DNA of 58,470 nucleotides from Oscillospiraceae bacterium (GTDB lineage Bacteria > Bacillota > Clostridia > Oscillospirales > SIG530). Below are positions 40,289-48,458 of the stretch, piece by piece; position 1 is the stretch's first letter; the number at the start of each line of letters is the position of its first letter. Made by a program: the position numbers and the translations under genes. The stretch covers positions 1-58,470 of the forward strand of contig SVND01000006.1 of assembly GCA_015067075.1 (NCBI GenBank), read 5' to 3'. Under the pieces are notes generated by a model. It made no database searches and had not been told where the DNA came from. It was given only the letters and a program-made list of their open reading frames with translations.

Positions 40289-40921
40289 ATGGAAATAAAA
40301 AAAGTAGCTGTTTTCGTTTCAGGCGGTGGCACTAATCTGCAAGCGATAATTGACGCGAAAAATGCAGGCAAGCTTCCTTTTTGCGAGCTTTCTCTCGTGC
40401 TCTCCTCCAATGACAGCGCGTATGCTCTTACAAGAGCAAAGGACAACGGCATAGCCTCCGTCGTCGTTTCTCCCAAAGCATACGCCAGTAAAGCCGATTA
40501 CGCAAAGGCGCTTATCGAAACTCTTGAGGGATATGGTATTGATATTATCGTTTTGGCAGGCTTTATGTCCATACTTGACGAAAGCTTTATCCAAAGATAT
40601 GAAAACCGCATTTTAAACGTGCACCCTTCTCTTATCCCGTCCTTTTGCGGCGACGGCTTTTACGGGCTTCGCGTGCATGAAGCGGCGCTTATGCGCGGCG
40701 TAAAGCTGACGGGCGCAACGGTACATTTTGTAAATGAGGTAGCTGACGGCGGTCCGATAATTATTCAGCGCGCCGTTCAGGTACTCGACGGCGACACTCC
40801 GCAGGTCCTTCAAAAACGAGTTATGGAGCAGGCAGAATGGGATATTTTGCCCCGAGCTTTAGCTTTGCTGTCTGAGGAAAAGATAACCGTTGAAAATGAC
40901 AAGGTGTTTATTAAGCAATAA
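40289..40921 (+). CDS. purN: Phosphoribosylglycinamide formyltransferase PurN
   Basis: A 210-residue folate-dependent GAR transformylase. The phosphate loop is VSGGGTNLQAI near residue 10, and the catalytic block NVHPSLIPSF near 110 contains the His. The late GATVHFVNEVADGGPII provides the catalytic Asp. Purine genes beyond E, M and N are not in the window, so the pathway is split on this chromosome. Confidence 0.96.
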   Translation: MEIKKVAVFVSGGGTNLQAIIDAKNAGKLPFCELSLVLSSNDSAYALTRAKDNGIASVVVSPKAYASKADYAKALIETLEGYGIDIIVLAGFMSILDESFIQRYENRILNVHPSLIPSFCGDGFYGLRVHEAALMRGVKLTGATVHFVNEVADGGPIIIQRAVQVLDGDTPQVLQKRVMEQAEWDILPRALALLSEEKITVENDKVFIKQ

Positions 40922-40965
40922 GCGGTAAATAATATAAATATACTTTTTGGGAAGGATATATTAAA

Positions 40966-42756
40966 ATGCAAATAACAAACGATATTAAATATATCGGCGT
41001 AAACGACTATGCCATCGATCTTTTTGAAGGTCAGTACGTCGTACCGAACGGTATGTCCTATAACTCATACATCATATTGGATGAAAAAACAGCCGTTATG
41101 GACACTGTTGACGCTCGTTTTACCCATGAATGGCTCGACAATATACAGAATGTGCTCGGCGGCAAACAGCCCGACTATCTTATCGTTCAGCATATGGAAC
41201 CCGATCACTCGGCAAATATACTGAATTTCGCAAAAACATATACCGATACGATTATCGTATCCTCTGCAAAAGCTTTTGCGATGATGAAAAACTTTTTCGG
41301 TACGGATTTTGCTGACAGACGCATTGTTGTCGGCGAAGGCGACACACTTTCCCTCGGCAAGCATCAGCTCACTTTTGTAACAGCACCTATGGTACATTGG
41401 CCCGAGGTCATCGTAACGTACGACAGCACCGATAAGGTACTGTTTTCTGCGGACGGTTTCGGTAAATTCGGCGCAATGGATGCAGACGAGCCGTGGGCAG
41501 AAGAAGCTCGCCGCTACTATATCGGCATAGTCGGCAAATACGGCGCACAGGTACAAAGCCTTCTTAAAAAAGCAGCGACACTTGATATCGCAATTATCTG
41601 CCCACTTCACGGCCCTATTCTCACGGAAAATCTCGGCTACTATCTCAATCTTTACAATACGTGGTCCAGCTATGAATCCGAGTCCGACGGCATCGTTGTT
41701 GCGTATACATCCGTTTACGGAAATACGAAAAAAGCCGTACTCACTCTCGCTGATAAGCTTAAGGCGAACGGATGCCCCAACGTCATCGTTCACGACCTTG
41801 CGCGCTGCGATATGGCGCAGGCGACTGCTGATGCGTTCAAATACAGCAAGCTGGTTTTGGCTACAACAACGTATAATGCCGACATTTTCCCGTTCATGCG
41901 CGAATTTATCGACCATTTGACGGAGCGTAATTTCCAAAACAGAACCGTTGCTCTCATTGAAAACGGAAGCTGGGCTCCTCTTGCGGCGAAGATAATGAAG
42001 GATAAGCTTGAAAAGTGCAAGAATATCAAATATATAGAAACCACCGTAAGGATCATGTCTTCTCTCAACGAGGACAGCTCCACTCAGCTTAACTCGCTGG
42101 CTGATGAGCTTTGCAAGGATTATCTTGCCAAACAAGATTCCACAGCAAATAAAAACGACCTTACAGCTCTTTTCAACATCGGCTACGGCTTGTACGTCGT
42201 AACGTGCAACGACGGCAAAAAGGATAACGGACTTATCGTCAATACCGTTACACAGGTCACAAATACACCGAACAGATTGGCTGTTACCATAAACAAGGAA
42301 AATTATTCTCACCACGTTATCAAGCAAACGGGAATAATGAACATCAACTGCCTGTCGATCGATGCACCCTTTGCCGTATTTGAAAAATTCGGCTTCCAAA
42401 GCGGACGCAACGTGGATAAATTCAAGGATTGCACTCCTCTTCGCTCCGATAACGGTCTTGTGTTTTTACCGAAGCATATCAACTCCTTCATGTCCCTGAA
42501 GGTCGAACAGTATATCGACCTTGATACACACGGAATGTTTATCTGCTCCGTAACGGAGGCTCGCGTTATCTCCGACAGACCGACAATGACATATTCATAT
42601 TATCACAGCGACGTAAAACCGAAGCCGCAGACAGAAGGTAAAAAAGGCTACGTCTGCAAAATATGCGGATATGTCCATGAAGGCGATGAGCTGCCCGATG
42701 ATTTCATCTGCCCGCTTTGCAAGCACGGCGCGTCAGATTTCGAGCCAATTCAGTAA
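40966..42756 (+). CDS. Multidomain flavodiiron protein (flavin reductase and rubredoxin fused)
   Basis: A 596-residue protein in four modules. Residues about 1-250 are the metallo-beta-lactamase-like diiron domain, with ligands in HMEPDH, VHWPEV, SADGFG and PLHGP. Residues about 255-390 are a flavodoxin domain (AYTSVYGNTKKA). Residues about 395-545 are a flavin-reductase-like domain (VNTVTQVTNTPNRLAVTI). Residues 555-596 are a rubredoxin with two CxxC pairs (CKICGY and CPLC). Flavodiiron proteins reduce O2 to water or NO to N2O, and fusing the donors shortens the electron route. It is 44 bases after purN and has its own AAGGA site, so it may be separately expressed. Confidence 0.92.
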   Translation: MQITNDIKYIGVNDYAIDLFEGQYVVPNGMSYNSYIILDEKTAVMDTVDARFTHEWLDNIQNVLGGKQPDYLIVQHMEPDHSANILNFAKTYTDTIIVSSAKAFAMMKNFFGTDFADRRIVVGEGDTLSLGKHQLTFVTAPMVHWPEVIVTYDSTDKVLFSADGFGKFGAMDADEPWAEEARRYYIGIVGKYGAQVQSLLKKAATLDIAIICPLHGPILTENLGYYLNLYNTWSSYESESDGIVVAYTSVYGNTKKAVLTLADKLKANGCPNVIVHDLARCDMAQATADAFKYSKLVLATTTYNADIFPFMREFIDHLTERNFQNRTVALIENGSWAPLAAKIMKDKLEKCKNIKYIETTVRIMSSLNEDSSTQLNSLADELCKDYLAKQDSTANKNDLTALFNIGYGLYVVTCNDGKKDNGLIVNTVTQVTNTPNRLAVTINKENYSHHVIKQTGIMNINCLSIDAPFAVFEKFGFQSGRNVDKFKDCTPLRSDNGLVFLPKHINSFMSLKVEQYIDLDTHGMFICSVTEARVISDRPTMTYSYYHSDVKPKPQTEGKKGYVCKICGYVHEGDELPDDFICPLCKHGASDFEPIQ

Positions 42757-42759
42757 AAC

Positions 42760-42798
42760 AAAAAATGCGCTGTATCCTAAAGGACACAGCGCATTTTT
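42760..42798. terminator. Bidirectional terminator between the flavodiiron gene and glycyl radical enzyme 3
   Basis: AAAAAATGCGCTGT (from 42761) pairs with ACAGCGCATTTTTT (to 42798) around TATCCTAAAGGAC, which itself pairs in part (TCCT/AGGA). The A and T runs on both sides suit the two convergent genes. Confidence 0.9.
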
Positions 42799-42800
42799 TA

Positions 42801-45083
42801 TCAGTATATCATTCTTTCAAGCACTTCTTTTTTGTGCATATCGGGCAAGTCTATAAATCTTGCCGACCAACCGCCGACACGCACGATAATGTGAGAATAC
42901 TTTCCAGGCTCAACCATAGCTTTTTCAAGGTCACCTTTATTTACAACAGTTATGTTAAGCTGTGCTCCGCCCTTTTTCCAGAACGTCTCAAGAATTTTTT
43001 CAAGAAGATCTCTGTGCTCCTTGAAAAACTCCGACGACAGCTTAAGATTCGTAATATTACCGCCGTTTTCCGAGCTCACCTTCGCAACGGAGCTAAAAAG
43101 CGCCGTAAGACCCTGCTTATCGTTGCCTGCCGTGGGAGAATTTCCGACGGCAAACGCCGTTGCATTTTTTCTGCCGTCAGGCGTTGCACCGCATACGGGA
43201 CCGTGCTCAATACCGCCAGGGTTTACGCTACTTATGAAGAAAAAGTCAAGTCCTGCTTCCTTGCCCGCTCTGTTTGCTTCCTTATTCGTAAAATCGGAAA
43301 GGTCAGCTACTATCTCGTCAACCTCCTTGCAGTCGTTTCCGTACTTAGGAAGTGACCGCATCATAGCAAGCTCAGCTTCGTAGCCTTCATAATTTGCATC
43401 GAGAATATGCACAAGCTGCTCAAGCGTCAGCTTTTTATCCTCATATACAAGCTTTTTGATTGCATAAAAGCTGTCCGCAGTATTTGTCAATCCGAAGCCC
43501 TCCGTACAGCCGCCCATATAGCGCAATCCACCGTTTACAAGGCTTTTACCCTTTTCTATGCAATCGTCAAGCAATATTGACGGGTACAAAAAAGCACACT
43601 GTGTCCGTTCCGCTTCATATTCCTTTACATGTACGTCTGCGGCAACGCGTATAAGGAAGGAATAGGCCTTTTTATAGGCGTTATAAAGACTTTCAAACGT
43701 GTCAAAATCGGAAAGCTTGCCCATGCTCGGCGCTATCTGCGCGCCCGTCTTCGCGTCGCAACCCTCGTGCAACAACGCCTCCAACAGCTTCGGCAAAATA
43801 AACGCCGTATTCGGAGAAGCAATAGCAACCTTCGACAGATTCATTTCTCCGCAGCCAAGTGGCAAATAATGTATGGCATCCTCAAAAGGAATGTCAAGCA
43901 GCTTTGACAAGCCCTTTACATACATATCGTCATTATATAAAAGCGGATACAAGCATCCCTCGCCTATGCAGTCGAGAGCCTTTTCCATAAGAAGCGGATT
44001 TTGTCCCTCATAAAAGCGAAGTGTAAGCGTCGGCAGTATGCGCTTATATCTACGTGTCGTTTCTATTGCCGCCAGCGCAAATCTATCGCATTGCTCCTCG
44101 TTTTCTCTGCCCATACCGCCGATGAAAATACGACCGTCGGAGCTGATTATAGTTTCATCAATAAGATTCCAAAGGGAAGTCAGTATGCGTATGGCTTCCT
44201 CCTCCGTAAGTCTTCCGCTGTCGATGTCATTGCAGTAAAATTCGCTGAGGTATGTGTCCATTCTCGTAAAGCTTCCAACGCTGGACACCACGTTGTATAT
44301 CCATACAAGCTGAATAGCCTCCTTCATTGTTTCAGGCTTTTCATGAGCAATTTTTTCAAGTATTTTTGCCATATCATAAAGGTCACCGCGCCACACGTCA
44401 TTATCGGTGGTCTTTGCTTTTTCAATTGCCATATCGCGGTAGTAAAAGCAAACATCCGTCAGCGTATCAAGGGCAGAGATCATACCTGCATAAAACTCGT
44501 CATCCTTGCCCTTTCCCATTTCCGCGCGTATCATATCACGCAAGCCGTCAAGACCGTTTCGCACAAGCTTGCGATAATCCAGCATAATACCACCAATACG
44601 TATGCATTGACCGCGCACAACGTAACCTTTGCCGTCGCCCCATTTTCCGCGCGGCTCAATATAGCTTGCGTTTTCATATTCGTCTATCAGCTTTCTCGTG
44701 CGATCAAAGGTACATTCACCGCGCCAAAAATCCAAAAGCCATTGCATATCATCCTTAAGCTCCTCGTCGCTGTCGCGAATGGTGCGAAGCAAAAAGGGAT
44801 TTATACAGTAGCCGCTTTGCTGGAATTTGTAATCGTCAAAGCTTTCCATGTCAGCCGTGGGGCTGCCGAAGTCAAAGCCTTGAGGAGAGCTACGCACAAC
44901 GTAGCCGTGCATATCAAATCTTCCCGCAAAAATATCGCCTTCTTTTATATCGTCAAGCAGTACGGGCCATTGCTTACCAAGACATTCCGCCTCGCGCACG
45001 GCAATATGCTTGTCACGGTTTTCAATATATGTTTTAGTAAATTCAATACCTGCTTTTGCTATTTTTCTGTTTCGTGCGTCCAT
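42801..45083 (-). CDS. Glycyl radical enzyme of unknown substrate (third, divergent type)
   Basis: A 760-residue glycyl radical enzyme, only distantly similar to the pair at 27138-31624. The thiyl cysteine is Cys411 in LPLGCGEMN, with Glu413, again Cys-x-Glu. The glycyl motif is RVGGWSARF with Gly738, where Trp replaces the usual Tyr. The N-terminal 250 residues follow the PFL-like barrel start. The start is ATG 45083, with GGAG nearby. It is transcribed away from an AraC regulator at 45227, which most likely controls it. No activase is adjacent, so it must use one encoded elsewhere. The substrate cannot be named. Confidence 0.88.
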   Translation of the reverse strand: MDARNRKIAKAGIEFTKTYIENRDKHIAVREAECLGKQWPVLLDDIKEGDIFAGRFDMHGYVVRSSPQGFDFGSPTADMESFDDYKFQQSGYCINPFLLRTIRDSDEELKDDMQWLLDFWRGECTFDRTRKLIDEYENASYIEPRGKWGDGKGYVVRGQCIRIGGIMLDYRKLVRNGLDGLRDMIRAEMGKGKDDEFYAGMISALDTLTDVCFYYRDMAIEKAKTTDNDVWRGDLYDMAKILEKIAHEKPETMKEAIQLVWIYNVVSSVGSFTRMDTYLSEFYCNDIDSGRLTEEEAIRILTSLWNLIDETIISSDGRIFIGGMGRENEEQCDRFALAAIETTRRYKRILPTLTLRFYEGQNPLLMEKALDCIGEGCLYPLLYNDDMYVKGLSKLLDIPFEDAIHYLPLGCGEMNLSKVAIASPNTAFILPKLLEALLHEGCDAKTGAQIAPSMGKLSDFDTFESLYNAYKKAYSFLIRVAADVHVKEYEAERTQCAFLYPSILLDDCIEKGKSLVNGGLRYMGGCTEGFGLTNTADSFYAIKKLVYEDKKLTLEQLVHILDANYEGYEAELAMMRSLPKYGNDCKEVDEIVADLSDFTNKEANRAGKEAGLDFFFISSVNPGGIEHGPVCGATPDGRKNATAFAVGNSPTAGNDKQGLTALFSSVAKVSSENGGNITNLKLSSEFFKEHRDLLEKILETFWKKGGAQLNITVVNKGDLEKAMVEPGKYSHIIVRVGGWSARFIDLPDMHKKEVLERMIY

Positions 45084-45111
45084 AGCAAAGCTCCTTTCTG
45101 TTTGTATTTGT

Positions 45112-45140
45112 ATTATATACGCTTTTTTTCACAATTTCAA
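45112..45140 (-). promoter_or_regulatory. Promoter of glycyl radical enzyme gene 3
   Basis: On the minus strand TTGAAA (45135-45140) and TATAAT (45112-45117), 17 bp apart, about 30 bases upstream of the ATG. It lacks the operator shared by the other two glycyl radical enzyme genes. Confidence 0.72.
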
Positions 45141-45170
45141 CTGTAAAAATTATTTTTTTATTCGCAAAAG

Positions 45171-45200
45171 TTGACATGTTGATTTTTTTTGTGCTATAAT
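45171..45200 (+). promoter_or_regulatory. Promoter of the AraC regulator gene
   Basis: TTGACA (45171-45176) and TATAAT (45195-45200), 18 bp apart. TTTTGTGCT at 45187-45195, inside the spacer, resembles a single half-site of the shared tandem operator, so weak autoregulation is possible. TTGACATGTTGA also repeats TTGA at short spacing. Confidence 0.72.
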
Positions 45201-45226
45201 ATAAAAAAAACGAAAGGCGCGGTTTT

Positions 45227-45961
45227 ATGGTATTCGAGTACGGAATAGGCACAACTATGCCAAATTGGTTTGTAAAAGAAGACAAAGCTCCCGGTTATAC
45301 AAGAATTTATTATGTATACAGCGGCTCCGCCATTTACTCCGACGGTGAAAGTACAGTCGCACTGCAGGAAGGAAAACTGTACGTTTTTCCTACTACCTTC
45401 CCTTATTCAATTGATTACGATTCAAAAGCTCCCCTTCGTTGCCTTTTTGTACATATCAGACCGCCTTCCTCCTGCGTTCCAAACCTTTTTTGCTTCGATA
45501 TTTCCGAAAACAAGGTTCTCAAGCACTGCGTTGAACTTTTTGAATTATCCATCGCCAACGAAAATCAAGATATGTTAAATTGTACCGCCGAGCTTTTTTG
45601 CATATACGGCAGACAAAATCATATCATAGAAACTGTCGGCGCATCCTTTGCAAAGGTGCTTGAATATATAGATAATAACTTGGAAAACGATATCCGCGTT
45701 GAATATCTGGCAAAGCTTGCGGGATACAACCGTCAGTATTTTATTCGCCTTTTCAATCAACATATGGGTGTAACGCCTCATCAGTATATAATGAATCAGC
45801 GGTTTAAAACCGCCGTTAAACTCATCCTTTCCAATACAAGCATCACCGCCGTGTCTCTTGCTTGCGGCTATAAGGATCTTAAAACCTTCAGTCGCGCATT
45901 TAAGGAAAGATACGGACTTTCTCCTAATGAATGGAAAAAACAATACCAGCCCACGCCATAA
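45227..45961 (+). CDS. AraC family transcriptional regulator
   Basis: A 244-residue regulator. Residues about 1-95 form a cupin-like sensing domain (RIYYVYSGSAIYSDGE). Residues about 140-243 are the two helix-turn-helix DNA-binding domain, with YLAKLAGYNRQYFIRLFNQHMGVTPHQYI and the family signature ACGYKDLKTFSRAFKERYGLSPNEWKK. It is divergent from glycyl radical enzyme 3 with 143 bases between, the usual arrangement for a local activator. It could also be the protein that reads the tandem sites at 29371, 31741, 36422 and 36708, but nothing in the sequence proves this. Confidence 0.9.
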   Translation: MVFEYGIGTTMPNWFVKEDKAPGYTRIYYVYSGSAIYSDGESTVALQEGKLYVFPTTFPYSIDYDSKAPLRCLFVHIRPPSSCVPNLFCFDISENKVLKHCVELFELSIANENQDMLNCTAELFCIYGRQNHIIETVGASFAKVLEYIDNNLENDIRVEYLAKLAGYNRQYFIRLFNQHMGVTPHQYIMNQRFKTAVKLILSNTSITAVSLACGYKDLKTFSRAFKERYGLSPNEWKKQYQPTP

Positions 45962-45994
45962 CAAAAATTTTTTTAAAATTTTTTAAAAAAAGGC

Positions 45995-46024
45995 TTGACA
46001 AACGGTATGGTTTTGTGGTATTAT
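45995..46024 (+). promoter_or_regulatory. Promoter of the tRNA pair
   Basis: TTGACA (45995-46000) and TATTAT (46019-46024), 18 bp apart, about 33 bases upstream of the first tRNA. Confidence 0.7.
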
Positions 46025-46057
46025 AACAAACGTCGTCAGCGCGACGGCGAAAAAAGT

Positions 46058-46132
46058 GCTGGTGTGGCTCAACGGTAGAGCAGCTGATTTGTAATCAGCA
46101 GGTTGTTGGTTCGATTCCGATCACCAGCTCCA
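46058..46132 (+). tRNA. tRNA-Thr (anticodon TGT)
   Basis: The acceptor arms GCTGGTG and CACCAGC pair perfectly. The anticodon stem GCTGA/TCAGC encloses TTTGTAA, with anticodon TGT. The T loop has TTCGATT, and CCA is encoded at 46130-46132. It reads ACA and, by wobble, other Thr codons. It is the first gene of a two-tRNA transcript. Confidence 0.96.
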
Positions 46133-46218
46133 GGGAGGTTTCCCGAGTGGCCAAAGGGGGCAGACTGTAAATCTGTTGCTTTTCAGCTTCGGTGGTCCGA
46201 ATCCACCACCTCCCACCA
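46133..46218 (+). tRNA. tRNA-Tyr (anticodon GTA)
   Basis: The acceptor arms GGGAGGT and ACCTCCC pair perfectly. The anticodon stem CAGA/TCTG encloses CTGTAAA, with anticodon GTA. A long variable arm makes it class II, as usual for Tyr. The T stem is GGTGG/CCACC, and CCA is encoded at 46216-46218. It begins on the very base after the CCA of tRNA-Thr, so processing must separate them without a spacer. Confidence 0.96.
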
Positions 46219-46258
46219 AAAATCCTCGTAACGAAAGTTGCGAGGATTTTTATTTTTT
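46219..46258 (+). terminator. Terminator of the tRNA pair
   Basis: AAAATCCTCG pairs with CGAGGATTTT around a TAACGAAAGTTG segment that extends the stem, followed by T residues, directly after the tRNA-Tyr CCA. Confidence 0.9.
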
Positions 46259-46282
46259 CACTATTCCCTCTTCACTTTTCAC

Positions 46283-46400
46283 TCATCTACTCGGATTTTT
46301 AAAGTAACGGTAAAGATGCTTGATCCGCCATTCACCAAAATCGCTATCAGTGTATGTTCCGATAACCAATTTTTTCTTGACCGAGCGTTTGCTTAATGAT
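46283..46400 (-). pseudogene. Possible C-terminal gene remnant
   Basis: On the minus strand an open stretch without a start reads SKRSVKKKLVIGTY, then TDSDFGEWRIKHLYRYF, and ends at a TGA (46283-46285). It looks protein-like but is cut off by the promoter and start of the unknown gene on the plus strand. It may be the tail of a gene lost by rearrangement. Chance is a real alternative, because the opposite strand also reads open here. Confidence 0.22.
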
Positions 46401-46405
46401 ATAAT
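46377..46405 (+). promoter_or_regulatory. Promoter of the unknown protein gene
   Basis: TTGACC (46377-46382) and TATAAT (46400-46405), 17 bp apart. The expected start of transcription is only about 12 bases before the ATG, so the leader carries little beyond AAAGGAG. Confidence 0.7.
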
Positions 46406-46424
46406 TATATAAAGGAGTGATGTG

Positions 46425-46967
46425 ATGAATCGCGAACAAGCATATTATTTTAAAATTTTATTAATCAATGGAATATCGGACGGATATGACGAATGGCTTA
46501 CCTCATGCTTGGAAGCAGAAGATCCTTTGAGTGATATTACAATTGACTTAGCCTTGTGCAACTCAAATATCAGTCAAACCATTTCACTTTTACATAATTA
46601 TTGCTCAGAGCAGACTTTTGATGAAAAAACTGTTTGCCGCTTGCTGAGAGAATATTTAAAGGAGCAGTATCACTCTCAAAAGCTGTCAATGGAGCAGGTC
46701 TGCATTTTAATGTCGAACTTCATTCCGACGCATGGAAGTCCTCACCTCCTCAATTTTGATATATGGGGCGATATGTTTTACATAAGTGATTTCTACTCCA
46801 TTGCCGAGGAAGGTATCATTTCGAAAGAGCTCTTTGATAAAGCTTTTCATGATTATCTTGATTACGAAACTCCCGTCCTCGATGCTTTAGGATTTATGGC
46901 GGTTGAGCCTCAGCCACCCAAAAAAACATGGCTTGATAAACTCAAAGGAATATTTAAAAAGCAATAG
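46425..46967 (+). CDS. Hypothetical protein of 180 residues, alpha-helical, AT-rich gene
   Basis: I do not recognise a family with confidence. The protein starts MNREQAYYFKILL, is predicted mostly helical, soluble and acidic, and ends in a basic tail (WLDKLKGIFKKQ). It has no signal peptide. The pattern of short helices with YDEWLTSCLEAEDPLSDI recalls small immunity-type or adaptor proteins, but this is weak. The start is ATG 46425, with AAAGGAG seven bases upstream; a GTG one codon earlier is possible. Base composition is more AT-rich than in flanking genes, and possible gene fragments lie on both sides, so it may be part of a small acquired or decaying patch next to a tRNA locus. Confidence 0.7.
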   Translation: MNREQAYYFKILLINGISDGYDEWLTSCLEAEDPLSDITIDLALCNSNISQTISLLHNYCSEQTFDEKTVCRLLREYLKEQYHSQKLSMEQVCILMSNFIPTHGSPHLLNFDIWGDMFYISDFYSIAEEGIISKELFDKAFHDYLDYETPVLDALGFMAVEPQPPKKTWLDKLKGIFKKQ

Positions 46968-47016
46968 TGCCAATCTGTACCTTTTCTTGTTGCAGCCAGA
47001 ATAACATGATATAAGC

Positions 47017-47142
47017 ATGAGGTTGTGGATGAAAACTTTAATTGAAAAATCTTTAAAGCTTTTTCCCAATACAATTGATTTTTCCGATGGTGAATTGAGA
47101 AACGACAATGGTTTCTATTCAGCTAATTTATCTGCCGCTTAG
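47017..47142 (+). CDS. Possible small ORF or gene fragment (41 residues)
   Basis: The frame reads MRLWMKTLIEKSLKL and continues FPNTIDFSDGELRND to a TAG at 47140-47142. There is no good ribosome binding site. It looks more like the remnant of a longer, helical protein than a functional peptide. It lies in the AT-rich patch downstream of the unknown gene and upstream of a terminator. The rest of 46968-47202 holds nothing I can support. Confidence 0.25.
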   Translation: MRLWMKTLIEKSLKLFPNTIDFSDGELRNDNGFYSANLSAA

Positions 47143-47202
47143 ATAAAAGCGGAATCACAAAATACATCACAAGATTTCGAATAAATCGCGGCAATCGGGA
47201 TA

Positions 47203-47234
47203 AAAGCAAGTCATAGCACTTGCTTTTTATTATA
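47203..47234 (+). terminator. Terminator after the unknown-protein patch
   Basis: AAAGCAAGT (47203-47211) pairs with ACTTGCTTT (47218-47226) around a six-base loop, followed by a T-rich tail. Confidence 0.82.
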
Positions 47235-47246
47235 TTTTAATGTTAC

Positions 47247-47275
47247 TTGACACGCAGGCGCTTTTGTTATATAAT
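47247..47275 (+). promoter_or_regulatory. Promoter of the pyrophosphatase gene
   Basis: TTGACA (47247-47252) and TATAAT (47270-47275), both perfect, 17 bp apart, about 32 bases upstream of the ATG. Confidence 0.85.
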
Positions 47276-47307
47276 GGAATATATAATCCTCCGAAAGGAC
47301 AAAAAAT

Positions 47308-47841
47308 ATGAGTAATATCTGGCACGACATTTCCCCGAAAAGGATAACTCCGACCGATTTTATTTGCGTCGTGGAAATATCCAAGGGAAGCCGAAAAAAA
47401 TATGAGCTTGACAAGGAAACGGGACTTATTATCCTTGACCGTGTTCTTTACACCTCTACCCATTATCCCGCAAACTACGGCTTCATTCCCCGTACATACG
47501 GCGATGACGAAGACCCTCTTGACGTTCTGCTTCTTTGCGCAGAGCCTCTTGAGCCGCTGACTTTAGTTCGTGCGTATCCCATCGGCGTTATATCCATGAT
47601 AGACAACGGACGCAACGACGAAAAAATAATTGCAATTCCCTTCAATGATCCCAATTACAATCTGTATACCGATATTGACCAGCTTCCTGCCCACATTTTC
47701 GATGAAATGCGGCACTTTTTCACAGTATATAAAAATTTGGAGAACAAGGCTACTGCCGTCAACGAGGTCAGTGGGCGCGAAACAGCAGTCTGTATTATCA
47801 AAGATGCCATCGAGCATTATGTGGATATCTTTTGCAAGTAA
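47308..47841 (+). CDS. ppa: Inorganic diphosphatase, family I
   Basis: A 177-residue soluble pyrophosphatase that hydrolyses PPi to phosphate. The family I signature DDEDPLDVLL near residue 69 gives the metal-binding Asp residues. YPANYGFIPRTYG precedes it, and IDNGRNDEKIIAIP follows near 91. Length fits bacterial family I enzymes. It is monocistronic or co-transcribed with the membrane protein 27 bases downstream. Confidence 0.95.
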   Translation: MSNIWHDISPKRITPTDFICVVEISKGSRKKYELDKETGLIILDRVLYTSTHYPANYGFIPRTYGDDEDPLDVLLLCAEPLEPLTLVRAYPIGVISMIDNGRNDEKIIAIPFNDPNYNLYTDIDQLPAHIFDEMRHFFTVYKNLENKATAVNEVSGRETAVCIIKDAIEHYVDIFCK

Positions 47842-47868
47842 CAGCTGACTCTGAACGGCGGTGATATT

Positions 47869-48414
47869 GTGAACCCTTTTGAAATAACAGCCCAAGCCAT
47901 TGGCATATTGGCAATGGCCTTCAATATTCTTTCCTTTCAACAAAAAACATATAAAAAAGCTGTGTTTTTTCAGTTTTTCGGCGCGTCGCTTTTCGCCGTA
48001 AACTTTTTTATGCTCGGCGCTATAGTCGGCGGCATCATGAACGTCATTGCCGTTTTCCGCGCCTTTGTCTATATGAACAAGAAAAAATTTCACACCGACC
48101 ATATCGCGTGGCTCCTTAGCTTCATTCTCTTTTACATCACGTCGTATATCCTCACCTTCACCGTCTTCGGCAAGGATTTTACGCTTTTCAACGCTGTAAT
48201 CGAGCTTTTGCCCGTCGTGGGCATGACAGCCACTAACATCGGGCTTCGCCTTGAAAACGCAAGAGCCATCCGCCGTTTCGGTCTTATCAGCTCGCCCTCA
48301 TGGCTCGCCTATAACATTGCAAATTTCGCTGTCGGTGCAATCATTTGCGAGGTGCTCAGCCTTATCTCCATATTTATCGGCATCATAAGATTCGACGTAA
48401 AAAAAGAAAAATGA
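47869..48414 (+). CDS. YgjV-like inner membrane protein
   Basis: A 181-residue membrane protein with about five or six hydrophobic helices. The opening AQAIGILAMAFNILSFQQKTYKK and the block IVGGIMNVIAVFRAFVYM are characteristic of the YgjV family of small membrane proteins of unknown function. The start is GTG 47869, with only a weak GGCGGTG site upstream. It probably follows the pyrophosphatase gene on one transcript. No transport motif is recognised. Confidence 0.8.
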   Translation: MNPFEITAQAIGILAMAFNILSFQQKTYKKAVFFQFFGASLFAVNFFMLGAIVGGIMNVIAVFRAFVYMNKKKFHTDHIAWLLSFILFYITSYILTFTVFGKDFTLFNAVIELLPVVGMTATNIGLRLENARAIRRFGLISSPSWLAYNIANFAVGAIICEVLSLISIFIGIIRFDVKKEK

Positions 48415-48458
48415 TCGCATGCGCTCTCAAGACGATCATATCATAACGCTTGCAAGCA

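Noticed and set aside
41065-42399. Minus-strand frame of 444 codons opposite the flavodiiron gene
   Set aside because: Antisense of a four-domain protein with all metal-binding residues in place; no own signals.
45227-45961. The AraC protein as the proven regulator of the four tandem-operator promoters
   Set aside because: It has a clear local partner (the divergent third glycyl radical enzyme), and its own intergenic region has only one doubtful half-site. The link stays a hypothesis.
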